Shown one piece after another: positions 49,776 through 57,862 of a stretch of DNA of 64,000 nt. This DNA comes from UBA2943 sp946534895 (GTDB lineage: Bacteria; Bacillota; Clostridia; Christensenellales; Aristaeellaceae). The position numbers and the translations under genes were made by a program. The stretch is taken from contig CAMNDE010000006.1 of assembly GCA_946534895.1 (NCBI GenBank), forward strand, positions 16,016-80,015, read 5' to 3'. Positions within the stretch are counted from its first letter, which is position 1; every line of letters begins with the position of its first letter. The notes beneath the pieces are model-generated. The model made no database searches. It saw only the letters and a program-made list of their open reading frames with translations, and was not told the origin of the DNA.

Positions 49776-51020
49776 ATGCGTACCTTCACAAGAATGCTGA
49801 CTCTTTTGCTTGCGTGCATGATGCTCGCAGCCATCTGCCCGGCCATGGCCGAGGATCAGACCGTGACCATTAACTTCTGGCACCACTACAGTGCCCAGTC
49901 CGCCGAGAACGAAACCCTGATGAATGTACTGATCCCTGCCTTTGAGGCAGAAAACCCCGGTATCAAGGTGAATGCTGTTTCCCACGAGTGGGCTGAGCTC
50001 CATGACAAGGTTCTGGTCAGCGCAAATTCCAATGCCCTGCCGGATGTGGCCCGCTGCGATATTGCCTGGCTTCCTGAGTTTCAGAAAATGGGCATTCTGG
50101 TGGCCCTGGATGAAGAAATGGCTGACTTCACCAGCGTCAGCGGACAGCTGCTGGACAGCGCCATGTCCACTGCAGTCATTGGCGGTCATTACTATGCGCT
50201 GGCTCTGAACACGAACAGCAAAATTGTGTTCTACAATACCGACATGCTGGAAGCTGCCGGCGTGGAAGTGCCTGCCACCATGGATGAGTGGGCGGAAGCG
50301 ATCAGAAAGCTCTCTGGTGAGAACGCCAACGGGCAGCAGGTTTGGGGCTGGAACGAGCCCGCTCTGGCCGGCTGGAACATCTGCCCCTTTATCTGGAGCT
50401 TCGGCGGCAGCCTGACCAATGAGGATCAGACCGTGGCTACCGGGTATATCAACAGTCCTGCTACCGTGAAGGCCATCGAGACGTTTGCCGAGCTTGTGAA
50501 GGCTGGCTGCATCACCGGATTCAATGCCGGCGATATCCCCATGACCGATGGCTTCGGCACCGGACGTTATGCCATGATGCTGGAAGGCCCCTGGAAGTCT
50601 GCGGAGCTGGCTGGTGCCTATCCCGATGTGGCCTATGGCACCGCGCCTATTCCCGCCGGTGAAGGCGGCAGCGTTTCCGTGCTGGGCGGTGAGGACATTG
50701 CCATGTTCAATTCTGCCAATAAGGAAGCCGCATGGAAATTCATGCAGTTCATGACCAGTGAATACGCTGAGACCGAAATGGCCAAGTGCGGCCAGATCCC
50801 TGTGAACAAGGCTGCTCTGGAAAGCGAAACTGTCAAGGCCGCTGATTATGCCCCCTTCATCGAGGCAATCAGGACTGCGAAAGCCCGTCCCACTGTGGCG
50901 GCATGGAGCGAAATGGACAATGATCTGCAGGTGGCTATGAACGCTGTAGTCACGGGCGAAAAGACTGCACAGGAAGCAATGGATGAACTTGCCGCGTCCT
51001 GGGATACTCTTCTGAAGTAA
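49776..51020 (+). CDS. Maltodextrin-type extracellular solute-binding protein
   Basis: The 414-residue protein has a signal peptide (RMLTLLLACMMLAAICP, cleavage after AMA). An LLAC at residues 11-14 is too close to the N-terminal arginine to be a good lipobox, so type I cleavage is more likely. The mature protein is a family 1 binding protein: TINFWHHYSAQ, PGIKVNAVSHEWAELHDKVL, DVARCDIAWLPEFQKMG, AMMLEGPWKS. Position between a GH13 enzyme and MalF/MalG-type permeases implies maltooligosaccharide binding. ATG 49776 follows GAGGAGGAAGAAAA. Confidence 0.9.
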   Translation: MRTFTRMLTLLLACMMLAAICPAMAEDQTVTINFWHHYSAQSAENETLMNVLIPAFEAENPGIKVNAVSHEWAELHDKVLVSANSNALPDVARCDIAWLPEFQKMGILVALDEEMADFTSVSGQLLDSAMSTAVIGGHYYALALNTNSKIVFYNTDMLEAAGVEVPATMDEWAEAIRKLSGENANGQQVWGWNEPALAGWNICPFIWSFGGSLTNEDQTVATGYINSPATVKAIETFAELVKAGCITGFNAGDIPMTDGFGTGRYAMMLEGPWKSAELAGAYPDVAYGTAPIPAGEGGSVSVLGGEDIAMFNSANKEAAWKFMQFMTSEYAETEMAKCGQIPVNKAALESETVKAADYAPFIEAIRTAKARPTVAAWSEMDNDLQVAMNAVVTGEKTAQEAMDELAASWDTLLK

Positions 51021-51026
51021 AAAAGC

Positions 51027-51060
51027 CAGGCGGGGACAGGAATCATCCTGCCCCCGCCTG
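51027..51060 (+). other. Intercistronic stem-loop after the binding-protein gene
   Basis: CAGGCGGGG (51027-51035) pairs with CCCCGCCTG (51052-51060). As at 38371, it lies between binding protein and permease and probably stabilises the upstream message. Confidence 0.6.
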
Positions 51061-51077
51061 TCAGGGAGTGTGGATAT

Positions 51078-51962
51078 ATGATTACGAAATCTCGTATCAA
51101 TCGGGTGCAGATCATAGGACTGCTGCTGCCGGGACTGCTCGTTTTTGGACTGTTTACCGTCTATCCGATCATCCGCCTGTTCTGGATGAGCCTGTGCGAT
51201 ATGAGTTTTTCTTCCATGCTCATTCAGCCCTTTGCAGGAATCATGAACTACCGGGAAGTGTTCAGTGACTCCACTTTCTGGACGGTTTTCGTCAACAGCA
51301 TAGTGTATACGCTCATCACGGTACCCGGCCAGATGGCGCTGGGTCTCTTTGTTGCTGTCCTGCTGAACGGCATCAGGCGTTTCAGCGTCACTTTCCGGGT
51401 GATCAACTACCTGCCGGTGGTAACCTCCTGGGTGATTGCCTCTCTGGTTTTCCGCTACATTTTCAACACGGAAGGCCTGCTCAATTATTTCTTATGGAAA
51501 ATCATCGGTGTCACATCCGGCAATATCCGCTGGCTGGATACCCGCTGGAGTGGATTGTCGGTTGCCATGATTCTGGGGATATGGAAGGGTATTGGCTGGA
51601 ACATGGTGATTTTTCTGGCTGCCTTGCAGCAGGTGCCTCAGGATCTGTATGAGGCTGCGGAGATCGACGGCTGCGGAACCTGGAAAAAGTTTGTAAATGT
51701 CACACTGCCCGCTATCCGGGGAACCATCCTGTTCGCCCTGATCGAGCTGACCATCGGCGGATTCAATGTGTTTACTTCTATCAAAATGATCACTGGCGGA
51801 AAACCTGCCCATCAGACAGATACATTGCTGACCTGGATGTATTACAAGGCATTCAGTACGGGAAAATTCGGCTATGCGGCGGCGCTCAGTTTTGTGATGG
51901 CTCTGTCCCTGGGGCTTCTGGCCATCGTGCAGTTCCGTATGATGCGAAGCAGAGATGCGTAA
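51078..51962 (+). CDS. ABC transporter permease, MalF/MdxF type
   Basis: The 294-residue permease has six helices, starting with GLLLPGLLVFGLFTVYPIIR and LFWMSLCDMSF. Its EAA loop is LYEAAEIDGCGTWKKFVNVT (about 195-214). It lacks the long periplasmic loop of E. coli MalF, as is usual in Bacillota. It partners with the MalG-type permease. ATG 51078 follows GGGAGTGTGGAT. Confidence 0.93.
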   Translation: MITKSRINRVQIIGLLLPGLLVFGLFTVYPIIRLFWMSLCDMSFSSMLIQPFAGIMNYREVFSDSTFWTVFVNSIVYTLITVPGQMALGLFVAVLLNGIRRFSVTFRVINYLPVVTSWVIASLVFRYIFNTEGLLNYFLWKIIGVTSGNIRWLDTRWSGLSVAMILGIWKGIGWNMVIFLAALQQVPQDLYEAAEIDGCGTWKKFVNVTLPAIRGTILFALIELTIGGFNVFTSIKMITGGKPAHQTDTLLTWMYYKAFSTGKFGYAAALSFVMALSLGLLAIVQFRMMRSRDA

Positions 51963-51975
51963 GGAGGATGGCAAA

Positions 51976-52827
51976 ATGAAAAGCAGAAATGCCATAAGGA
52001 TACGAGCTGCTGTCGTCCGTTATCTGCTGCTGGCTGTGGGTACTGTAATTTTCACTCTGCCCATGATCTATATGATATCGACTTCTCTGCGGCCCAACGG
52101 CGCGCTTTATGAATATCCGCCGCGCTTCTTCCCGAAGTGGGAAGCGCTGACACTGGAAAACTACGATTATATTCTGCATCAGAGCAAGTTTTATCTGAAC
52201 TTCCTTAACTCTGTGATGGTTTCCGTTTCCACCATCACGCTTGCAGCGCTGGTGGGTTCCGCCATGGCATTCGTGCTTGGCAAGTTCAAATCAAAAGGCA
52301 CGAACCTTCTGTTCGCGTTCATCATTATCACCATGATCATTCCGGGCACCACCATGATTGTGCCGCAGTTTGAACTGGCCACCAAGCTGGGCATGGTCAA
52401 CAAGCTGTGGGGACTGATTCCGTTCTATGTAGCCTGGGTGATTCCGTTCTCGACATTCATGATCAAGGGCTTTATGGAGAACATTCCCGGCGAGATCATG
52501 GAAGCAACCTGGATTGACGGGGCGGATGTGTGGACGGTGTATACGAAGATTGCCATGCCGCTGGCTTCACCGGCAATTGCTTCGGTCAGCATTTTCAATT
52601 TCCTGACCGCATGGGAGGAATATCCATGGGCCAATACCGTCATCAATGACAACAGTAAACGCACATTACCCATTGCCATTGCCGGATTCTTTGGTCAGCA
52701 TCAGTTTACTCAATGGGGCTACGTCTTCGCCATGTCCGTGCTGACGCTGATCCCTGTGGTGCTGATTTTCATCCTGTGTCAGAAGTTTTTTGTGCAGGGG
52801 CTGACGGCGGGCAGCGTAAAGGGATGA
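51976..52827 (+). CDS. ABC transporter permease, MalG/MdxG type
   Basis: ATG 51976 (AAGGAGG at 7-8 bases) gives 283 residues; an in-frame ATG at 51955 overlaps the previous gene and has no ribosome site. Six helices are visible (YLLLAVGTVIFTLPMIYMIS, IIITMIIPGTTMIVPQF), and the EAA loop reads IMEATWIDGADVWTVYTKIA (about 175-194). The protein ends with GLTAGSVKG, typical of MalG. As with the other sugar operon, no ATPase gene follows, so a general ATPase elsewhere must serve it. Confidence 0.93.
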   Translation: MKSRNAIRIRAAVVRYLLLAVGTVIFTLPMIYMISTSLRPNGALYEYPPRFFPKWEALTLENYDYILHQSKFYLNFLNSVMVSVSTITLAALVGSAMAFVLGKFKSKGTNLLFAFIIITMIIPGTTMIVPQFELATKLGMVNKLWGLIPFYVAWVIPFSTFMIKGFMENIPGEIMEATWIDGADVWTVYTKIAMPLASPAIASVSIFNFLTAWEEYPWANTVINDNSKRTLPIAIAGFFGQHQFTQWGYVFAMSVLTLIPVVLIFILCQKFFVQGLTAGSVKG

Positions 52828-53151
52828 CCTTGTGACAGCAAGATGCAATGCAAAGCAGGCGCAGATGACTTCTGTTTCCAAATCATTTTCACTGACAATC
52901 AGATCTGTTCTGTCCTGGACAGCTTTTCGTAAGGGTCTGTTCTGCTTTTCAGAACAGATCGGGCTCACAGAAAAAAGAGGGAAGCCTGTTTCACTTCTCA
53001 TCCTCAATTTCAATGATCAGTTTTTGAGCGGGATAAGCACTGCTTTCCCGCTCCTTTTGTGTATACGGATGACCAGACTTACATTCAAGAGCGGCGTCAC
53101 GGCAGAAATGCGATCAGGGCCTGTAAGAATCTTTCGCAGAGCGGGAGCAGT
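52828..53151. other. Intergenic region after the maltodextrin operon
   Basis: This 324-base gap holds a TCTGTTCTG/CAGAACAGA hairpin at 52936-52958 and a terminator at 53024. It runs up to the stop codon of the minus-strand kinase-like gene. I see no gene. Confidence 0.6.
53024..53060 (+). terminator. Terminator of the maltodextrin operon
   Basis: GAGCGGGA pairs with TCCCGCTC around a 12-base loop, followed by CTTTTG. Confidence 0.65.
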
Positions 53152-53784
53152 TCAGCAAAGTCCAAATATTCTCTCAGCCAGTGTCAGTGTTTCTGTTACG
53201 TTCCTGCTCTCATCCCGGAGGATCACCGGGAAACCGGAGTGCAGGAAGCGCTCATACCGTTCCCGGGAGTTGATTCGTGCAAGGCCATGCCGATAGTTTT
53301 CCATGGCGGCTTCCGGGTCCGGTTCCTCCATAATCAGGCGGTAGAGGAACTGCTTTTCACGGTCCGGGCGCTCAAAGAACCGGCGAACGGAGATTTCCGG
53401 GTCAGCCAGCATGATCAGTACGTGGCCGGGAGCAGCGATCTCCCGCAGGGTTTTCAGGGAGATGTTGGTGTCCACAAAGACCGGCCTGCCCTGAGCCGCT
53501 GCTTCCGGGAGGAGGCGCAGTTCCAGTGTTTCACACTCCATGGCGACATTGTCAAACCATGTTTCGTATGCTTCCGGCGTCCTGCGGATGAAATCATGCC
53601 AGTCTTCCAGATCCCTGGTATAGGTCAGATTGGGAAATTCCTCCCTGCTCAGTTCCGGCAGCAGCTGGTCATGGTAATTCTCTCCGCATTCGATGCCGTC
53701 ATATTTTTCCGCCAGCAGGTGAACCATGGTGGATTTCCCGGCATAGGCGGTGCCGGTAATGAAGTATGCATTCTCAAATCTCAT
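53152..53784 (-). CDS. P-loop nucleotide-binding (kinase-like) protein
   Basis: The 210-residue protein opens with a Walker A motif YFITGTAYAGKSTMVHLL, then LVHLLAEKYDGIECGENYH. Residues about 105-125 (RPVFVDTNISLKTLREIA) contain an aspartate-threonine region that could be the Walker B, and VRRFFERPDREKQF is a basic lid-like segment. The size is close to small-molecule kinases, but no exact family is recognised. The C-terminus (about 180-210, HSGFPVILRDESRNVTETLT) has a close copy at 58575-58737, the remnant of a paralogue. It lies downstream of the ICMT-like gene on the same strand. Confidence 0.7.
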   Translation of the reverse strand: MRFENAYFITGTAYAGKSTMVHLLAEKYDGIECGENYHDQLLPELSREEFPNLTYTRDLEDWHDFIRRTPEAYETWFDNVAMECETLELRLLPEAAAQGRPVFVDTNISLKTLREIAAPGHVLIMLADPEISVRRFFERPDREKQFLYRLIMEEPDPEAAMENYRHGLARINSRERYERFLHSGFPVILRDESRNVTETLTLAERIFGLC

Positions 53785-53820
53785 AGAATTCCCTCAAGCT
53801 GTTTTCCGCAGGATCAGCCA

Positions 53821-54492
53821 TCACCACACATGCGGAATGACCTTATACCTGACCCGTTTCTTATACTCCCGGTATCCCGGAAGGCCTTCCTCCAGCACCT
53901 GCTCCTCGTTGCGGATGCGCCTGGCGATAATCGGAATATAGGCCAGTATGATGATGAAGGAGAGCGGCGAGCCCAGCACCAGCGGCATGGAGAGGAACAG
54001 GAGCAGGGTGGCCATATACATGGGGTGCCGGACGACGCCGTACAGCCCGGTGTCGATGACCTTCTGGTTTTCCTGCACCTCCACCGTCCGTGAAAGCCAG
54101 ACGTTTTCCCGCAGCACCTCGGCATACAGCGCATAAGCCAGCAGGAACAGAACCGCCGCGGCCCAGGACACCCAGGCCGGCAGTACCAGCCAGCCAAAAC
54201 GGATATTCAGCCCCGCCACGATAAATGCCGCCAGGAACATCAGTCCGCTGAGGGCAATGACGGTTTTCTGCTCGGACTGTTTTTCCCTGACATCGAGACG
54301 CTTCCGCAGCAGTTCAGGAGACTTCTTCATCATGATCAGCCCGGCGATGAACATAGGGATAAAGAGAATGCCCAGCAGAAGCCATCCCTGCCAGTATGCA
54401 AATGTCCCCGCAGGCAGGAACAGCAGCAGACCGACCATCAGCAGGCCGGCCAGGAATTTTGCGATTGCCTGTTTGAAGAGCTTTGCGTCCAT
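53821..54492 (-). CDS. ICMT-like (isoprenylcysteine carboxyl methyltransferase family) membrane protein
   Basis: The 223-residue protein has five to six membrane helices. The C-terminal half carries the family signature: DTGLYGVVRHPMYMATLLLF, then RIRNEEQVLEEGLPGYREY and KKRVRYKVIPHVW, which form the SAM-binding pocket of ICMT/PEMT-type enzymes. Bacterial members methylate unknown lipids or small molecules. ATG 54492 follows GGGAGGCATAGC. The gene is preceded after one base by the TIM-barrel isomerase-like gene, so both are probably co-transcribed. Confidence 0.85.
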   Translation of the reverse strand: MDAKLFKQAIAKFLAGLLMVGLLLFLPAGTFAYWQGWLLLGILFIPMFIAGLIMMKKSPELLRKRLDVREKQSEQKTVIALSGLMFLAAFIVAGLNIRFGWLVLPAWVSWAAAVLFLLAYALYAEVLRENVWLSRTVEVQENQKVIDTGLYGVVRHPMYMATLLLFLSMPLVLGSPLSFIIILAYIPIIARRIRNEEQVLEEGLPGYREYKKRVRYKVIPHVW

Positions 54493-54493
54493 G

Positions 54494-55321
54494 CTATGCC
54501 TCCCAGTTGTTCCGCAGCCATTGAAGGGACTGTTTCAATGCTTTGATCGTTTTGGTTTCCAGCACGCACCGGGCGTTCCGCGCTTCCGCCATCATCAGGC
54601 GTTCACGCAGGTCAATCTCCCCGTCGCCCAGGGCCAGGTGATTCCTCGGCGGTGTTTCTGTTCCGTCGTGGATATGGAAATGGATCAGCTTGTCCCGATG
54701 CTCCATCAGAAACGGTACATCCACTTCACGGGTGGCCCAGGAGTGCCCGATATCCCAGGTCAGCCCGAATTTCGGGCTTTCCAGAAGATACGAGACGGCC
54801 TCTTTCTCATACGCCCGGAAGCCGTCCGTGTTTTCAACGGCGATCATAATGCTGCTGTCACCGATCCAGGTTTCGCACAGAGCGCGGAAAGCGGCATAGG
54901 ACTGCATATAGCGCTCAAAATCCCGCTCATACATCTGCACCTTCCGATCGGGCAGCGTGATGTAGATGCCGTGGTGCATGTGCATGTTCAGCGTCAGCGG
55001 CTGACGGGAATCACCGAAGCGATCCCGCAGGGGCAGCAATGCCTTCGCCGCGAGAATGGTCCGCCGGACCGTTTCCAGATAAGCCTGCGACACCAGCGGG
55101 TTGAAATCCGCGATGTTCAGGTTTTCATCCAGATGAATGGTATAGTACAGCCCGTGCATTTTCGCGGTCCGGGTCAGTTCGTCTGTCCGCTCCAGCCTGT
55201 CCACCTGATATTCCGGGAAATTCATATTCAGCTCAATGAAGCTCAGCCCCAGTTCTTCGCACAGGGCGGCGTTCTCCCCAAGAGTACGATTCTCGATCAG
55301 TGTCGGCATGCCAAGCTGCAT
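54494..55321 (-). CDS. Sugar phosphate isomerase/epimerase-like TIM-barrel protein
   Basis: The 275-residue protein fits the xylose-isomerase-like TIM-barrel family (AP endonuclease family 2). It has LSFIELNMNFPEY, MHGLYYTIHLDENLNI, IMIAVENTDGFRAYEKEA, FGLTWDIGHSW, and LIHFHIHDGTETPPRNHLAL. His, Glu and Asp in these blocks match the metal ligands of the family. The substrate is unknown. Its gene begins the pair with the ICMT-like gene, 55 bases after the DUF3021 gene ends. Confidence 0.85.
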   Translation of the reverse strand: MQLGMPTLIENRTLGENAALCEELGLSFIELNMNFPEYQVDRLERTDELTRTAKMHGLYYTIHLDENLNIADFNPLVSQAYLETVRRTILAAKALLPLRDRFGDSRQPLTLNMHMHHGIYITLPDRKVQMYERDFERYMQSYAAFRALCETWIGDSSIMIAVENTDGFRAYEKEAVSYLLESPKFGLTWDIGHSWATREVDVPFLMEHRDKLIHFHIHDGTETPPRNHLALGDGEIDLRERLMMAEARNARCVLETKTIKALKQSLQWLRNNWEA

Positions 55322-55376
55322 CGTTTCCCGCCTCCCTTTTCATGGCTGATCACATGGACTGCCCAGGCAAACGTCT

Positions 55377-55811
55377 TTATTCCTGATCCCGGATGTTTTC
55401 CAGCGCCTGATTGATCTGCTTCTCATCCTGCTTGTCCAGCCAGTGGCTGGAAAGCCATACAAAGGCATACACCAGAAAGAAGACCACGCTCACACCGAGA
55501 CAGCCCGCTGCGTCCGTGTACCACTGGAACAGCCAGCCCATGCCGAGGATGACGGCATAGAGCGCCAGCGCATGCAGGGCGACCCTGAACAGGAAGGTTT
55601 TCGGGTCCCACTGATCCCTGTTCTTAAGCAGCAGAGTCGGCAGTGCGCAGAGGACTCCGGTCAGGATGATGGTGATGGGATGATACCACAGGAGTACGAT
55701 GTCCTTTCCGTCACCGGAGAAATGCTGGAATACCGCCAGAATGCCGTTCAGGAACAGGATGCCGGTGGAAATCATCATGCTCTGGACAAAGATCTTTTTT
55801 GCTCCGTTCAC
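55377..55811 (-). CDS. DUF3021 family membrane protein
   Basis: The 144-residue protein has four predicted helices (SMMISTGILFLNGILAVF, WYHPITIILTGVLCALPTLL, ALYAVILGMGWLFQWY, SVVFFLVYAFVWLSSHWL). DUF3021 proteins are typically paired with LytTR regulators, as here: its GTG start (55811) overlaps the LytTR stop by 3 bases (GTGA). It probably senses a membrane signal or restrains the regulator; the mechanism is not established. Confidence 0.85.
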   Translation of the reverse strand: MNGAKKIFVQSMMISTGILFLNGILAVFQHFSGDGKDIVLLWYHPITIILTGVLCALPTLLLKNRDQWDPKTFLFRVALHALALYAVILGMGWLFQWYTDAAGCLGVSVVFFLVYAFVWLSSHWLDKQDEKQINQALENIRDQE

Positions 55812-56245
55812 AGGATTCCAAGCCTCCTTTTGATATCACGGACATAGCTTCTGGAAATGACCACCTGTTCATCGTTCAGGAGAACCGCGACCATCCTGCC
55901 TCCCGGCTCCGCCCGGACATTCCGGATCTTGCGCAGGTTCACGATCATGGATTTGGAGATGCGCACATGGTACATCCCCAGTTTTGCTTCCAGCTCATAC
56001 AGACGGTCCCGGGACTCAAAGCAGTCGTCCCTGGTGTAGACAAAGGTGCGCTTGTCCACGGACTCGATGTAATAGATCTGCGTCAGCCTGCAGAACCAGG
56101 TGCTCCGGTCCTTGGTCACCGTAATGCCGCCGGCCCCGTTTTCCAGCAGATCCATGGCGCTCAGGATGTCCGGGGTTTTCTCCACAGCCCGGATCACTGC
56201 CAGCTCCTTCTCCTTGGCGTCCACCTGTTCATATCGGACCCGCAT
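55808..56245 (-). CDS. LytTR-domain DNA-binding regulator
   Basis: The 145-residue protein has a LytTR domain (about 45-145): DRSTWFCRLTQIYYIESVDK, RTFVYTRDDCFESRDRLYEL, FHVR-like YHVRISKSMIVNLRKI, and the closing VISRSYVRDIKRRLGI. There is no receiver domain; it is the standalone type coupled with DUF3021. Such pairs often control their own operon and membrane-stress genes. ATG 56245 follows GGAGAAAAGGTC. The flavoprotein genes lie just upstream in the same direction. Confidence 0.9.
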   Translation of the reverse strand: MRVRYEQVDAKEKELAVIRAVEKTPDILSAMDLLENGAGGITVTKDRSTWFCRLTQIYYIESVDKRTFVYTRDDCFESRDRLYELEAKLGMYHVRISKSMIVNLRKIRNVRAEPGGRMVAVLLNDEQVVISRSYVRDIKRRLGIL

Positions 56246-56266
56246 GACCTTTTCTCCTTACGTGTG

Positions 56267-57037
56267 TTATGGCTCTCCTGCGGCAGCTGGACTGCCGGAT
56301 TCCTTCGGCTTCGGCCGGGAGAGCCAGCCCCGGAACATGCCGCCCTGCAGTACGGACAGGATCGTAAAGAAGATATCCGCAAACAGGATGAAGAGGAAAG
56401 AGGGCACCATGATGCGCGTATAGCGCTTGCCGGCGTCCGTGCCCCGGTTCACGTGCAGCGCCAGGCGAAGCATCAAAACAATGATCCCGCAGGCCAGCAG
56501 GAGCAGCTCACCGGCGCTGATGGCGAAGGACTTGACCGGTTCCCAGGGGTTTTCGCCCTGTATCATGCCCAGAATGACGTTCAGCAGCGTCAGGCCCAGC
56601 AGCACTGTGAGCATGATGCGTTCCACGTTCAGCATTACGCCGCCGCCGATGCCGATGCCGCCGCACCATGTAAGACCGCTGCGCGCGCAGAAGTTCTCCA
56701 GTACCTGCATCAGGGGTTCATTCTGCCGGCCTTCGATGAAGCCGTTGTTGGCAATGGCGTAGATCTTGAGCCGGAGCCGGTTTTCCCGGCAGAATACTTC
56801 CATCTTTTGCAGGAAGGGCAGCACATGGGAGGGGAGGCTGTCCACATACAGCGGGGTCACAAAGATCACTTTATCAGCGGTCCGGAGCGCATCCAGGATC
56901 GCGGGATAATCCGCAGGCGTTCGCAGCTGAAAGACCTTTTTCTCACCTCGGATCATCCATCCGGCACAGTGCGCGAGAAAGCCGGAAGCGCTCATCCGGC
57001 GTTTGGGGCTGCAGTTGATCAGAATAGTGCTGTTCAT
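56267..57037 (-). CDS. Flavodoxin-like NAD(P)H oxidoreductase with C-terminal membrane helices
   Basis: ATG 57037 opens a 256-residue frame. Residues 1-130 are an FMN-reductase/flavodoxin fold (TILINCSPKRRMSASGFL, ADKVIFVTPLYVDSLPSHVL, IYAIANNGFIEGRQNEPLMQ), and three membrane helices follow (MLTVLLGLTLLNVILGMI, LLLLACGIIVLMLRLAL, VPSFLFILFADIFFTILSVL). The flavodoxin part could deliver electrons close to the membrane. A longer frame with a start further upstream would overlap the gene before it. It overlaps the upstream FMN reductase gene at the ATGA and lies 21 bases before LytTR. Confidence 0.75.
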   Translation of the reverse strand: MNSTILINCSPKRRMSASGFLAHCAGWMIRGEKKVFQLRTPADYPAILDALRTADKVIFVTPLYVDSLPSHVLPFLQKMEVFCRENRLRLKIYAIANNGFIEGRQNEPLMQVLENFCARSGLTWCGGIGIGGGVMLNVERIMLTVLLGLTLLNVILGMIQGENPWEPVKSFAISAGELLLLACGIIVLMLRLALHVNRGTDAGKRYTRIMVPSFLFILFADIFFTILSVLQGGMFRGWLSRPKPKESGSPAAAGEP

Positions 57038-57525
57038 TACGCCTGCCCTCCCGCCTCGTTTGCATCCGCGCAGAAGATGACACTGTGCTCCCGGAAGCCC
57101 AGATTGACCGCGTTGCGCTCTGTCATCAGCCGCAGCGTCTGCTTTTCCGCTTCGGTGCAGGTCCCATAGGCGATGACACGGAAGCAGCCCTTCCTGCCGT
57201 ACCGCAGCGTATGGTGCATCTGCCCGCCGCGATAGGTGCTGAGGGGCGTCGACAGACCGATGCTCCTGTCCAGCAGGTTTTTCACCGCCGGACTGTACCC
57301 GCCGTACAGATTTCCGGTGATAACGGTCAGGTCTTCGCTCATGCCGAGCACCCTGCAGGATTCCTGCAGCGTATCCTTCATGGCACAGGCGGCGGGGTGC
57401 TTTGTCCAGCACCGGAAGCAGCCCTGGCAGGGTGCGTACCGCCCGTCCGCACAGATCACCTGATCTGCGGCGGCAAGCAGCCTGGCGTTCTGTTCCTTTC
57501 CCAGATCGTGAATGATGGTTTTCAT
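57037..57525 (-). CDS. NADPH-dependent FMN reductase-like flavoprotein with Cys cluster
   Basis: ATG 57525 (AGGGAAG at 7 bases) gives 162 residues. It is a short flavodoxin-fold protein: KTIIHDLGKEQNARLLAAAD, then CADGRYAPCQGCFRCWTKHP with four cysteines that may bind an Fe-S cluster, and LTVITGNLYGGYSPAVKNLL as the flavin loop. The phosphate-binding loop is degenerate compared with its relatives. It shares the ATGA overlap with the next gene, so the two flavoproteins are translated together. Confidence 0.75.
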   Translation of the reverse strand: MKTIIHDLGKEQNARLLAAADQVICADGRYAPCQGCFRCWTKHPAACAMKDTLQESCRVLGMSEDLTVITGNLYGGYSPAVKNLLDRSIGLSTPLSTYRGGQMHHTLRYGRKGCFRVIAYGTCTEAEKQTLRLMTERNAVNLGFREHSVIFCADANEAGGQA

Positions 57526-57862
57526 GCTCGCATCTTCCCTTCGCTTGGGTATCATCGGCCTGTCCGGCCGCATGACCCATCCTACAGGAAATCAGGGAAA
57601 GCACAAGCGATTCTCTGCCAAGGTGCACGTATGCACTACCAAGATGCATTCGTACATCAATCCCGTGTTCTTGATTCAGTACATTCTGTCATCATATCGC
57701 AGGGTGATAAAAACGGCTGATCTGCGTCATCCCGGCAGATGGCTGCAAACATCTTCCCAGCGGTGTGACAGCGAACCCGGTTCCACTCCGGCTGGAAGTC
57801 CCTGGGGACGCCCCGCTGGAACAGGAGATATTCGTTAGTCCATGGGAATTTCATGTTTCCGG
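57526..57862. other. Intergenic region with two phased palindromes
   Basis: This 337-base stretch lies upstream of the flavoprotein/LytTR group. It holds the palindromes at 57623-57636 and 57643-57658 and no gene that I can support. Confidence 0.6.
57623..57658 (-). promoter_or_regulatory. Tandem operator-like palindromes
   Basis: GTGCACGTATGCAC (57623-57636, perfect apart from its centre) and GATGCATTCGTACATC (57643-57658, one mismatch) have centres 21 bases apart, which is two helical turns. They lie about 100 bases upstream of the flavoprotein start at 57525. Confidence 0.5.
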
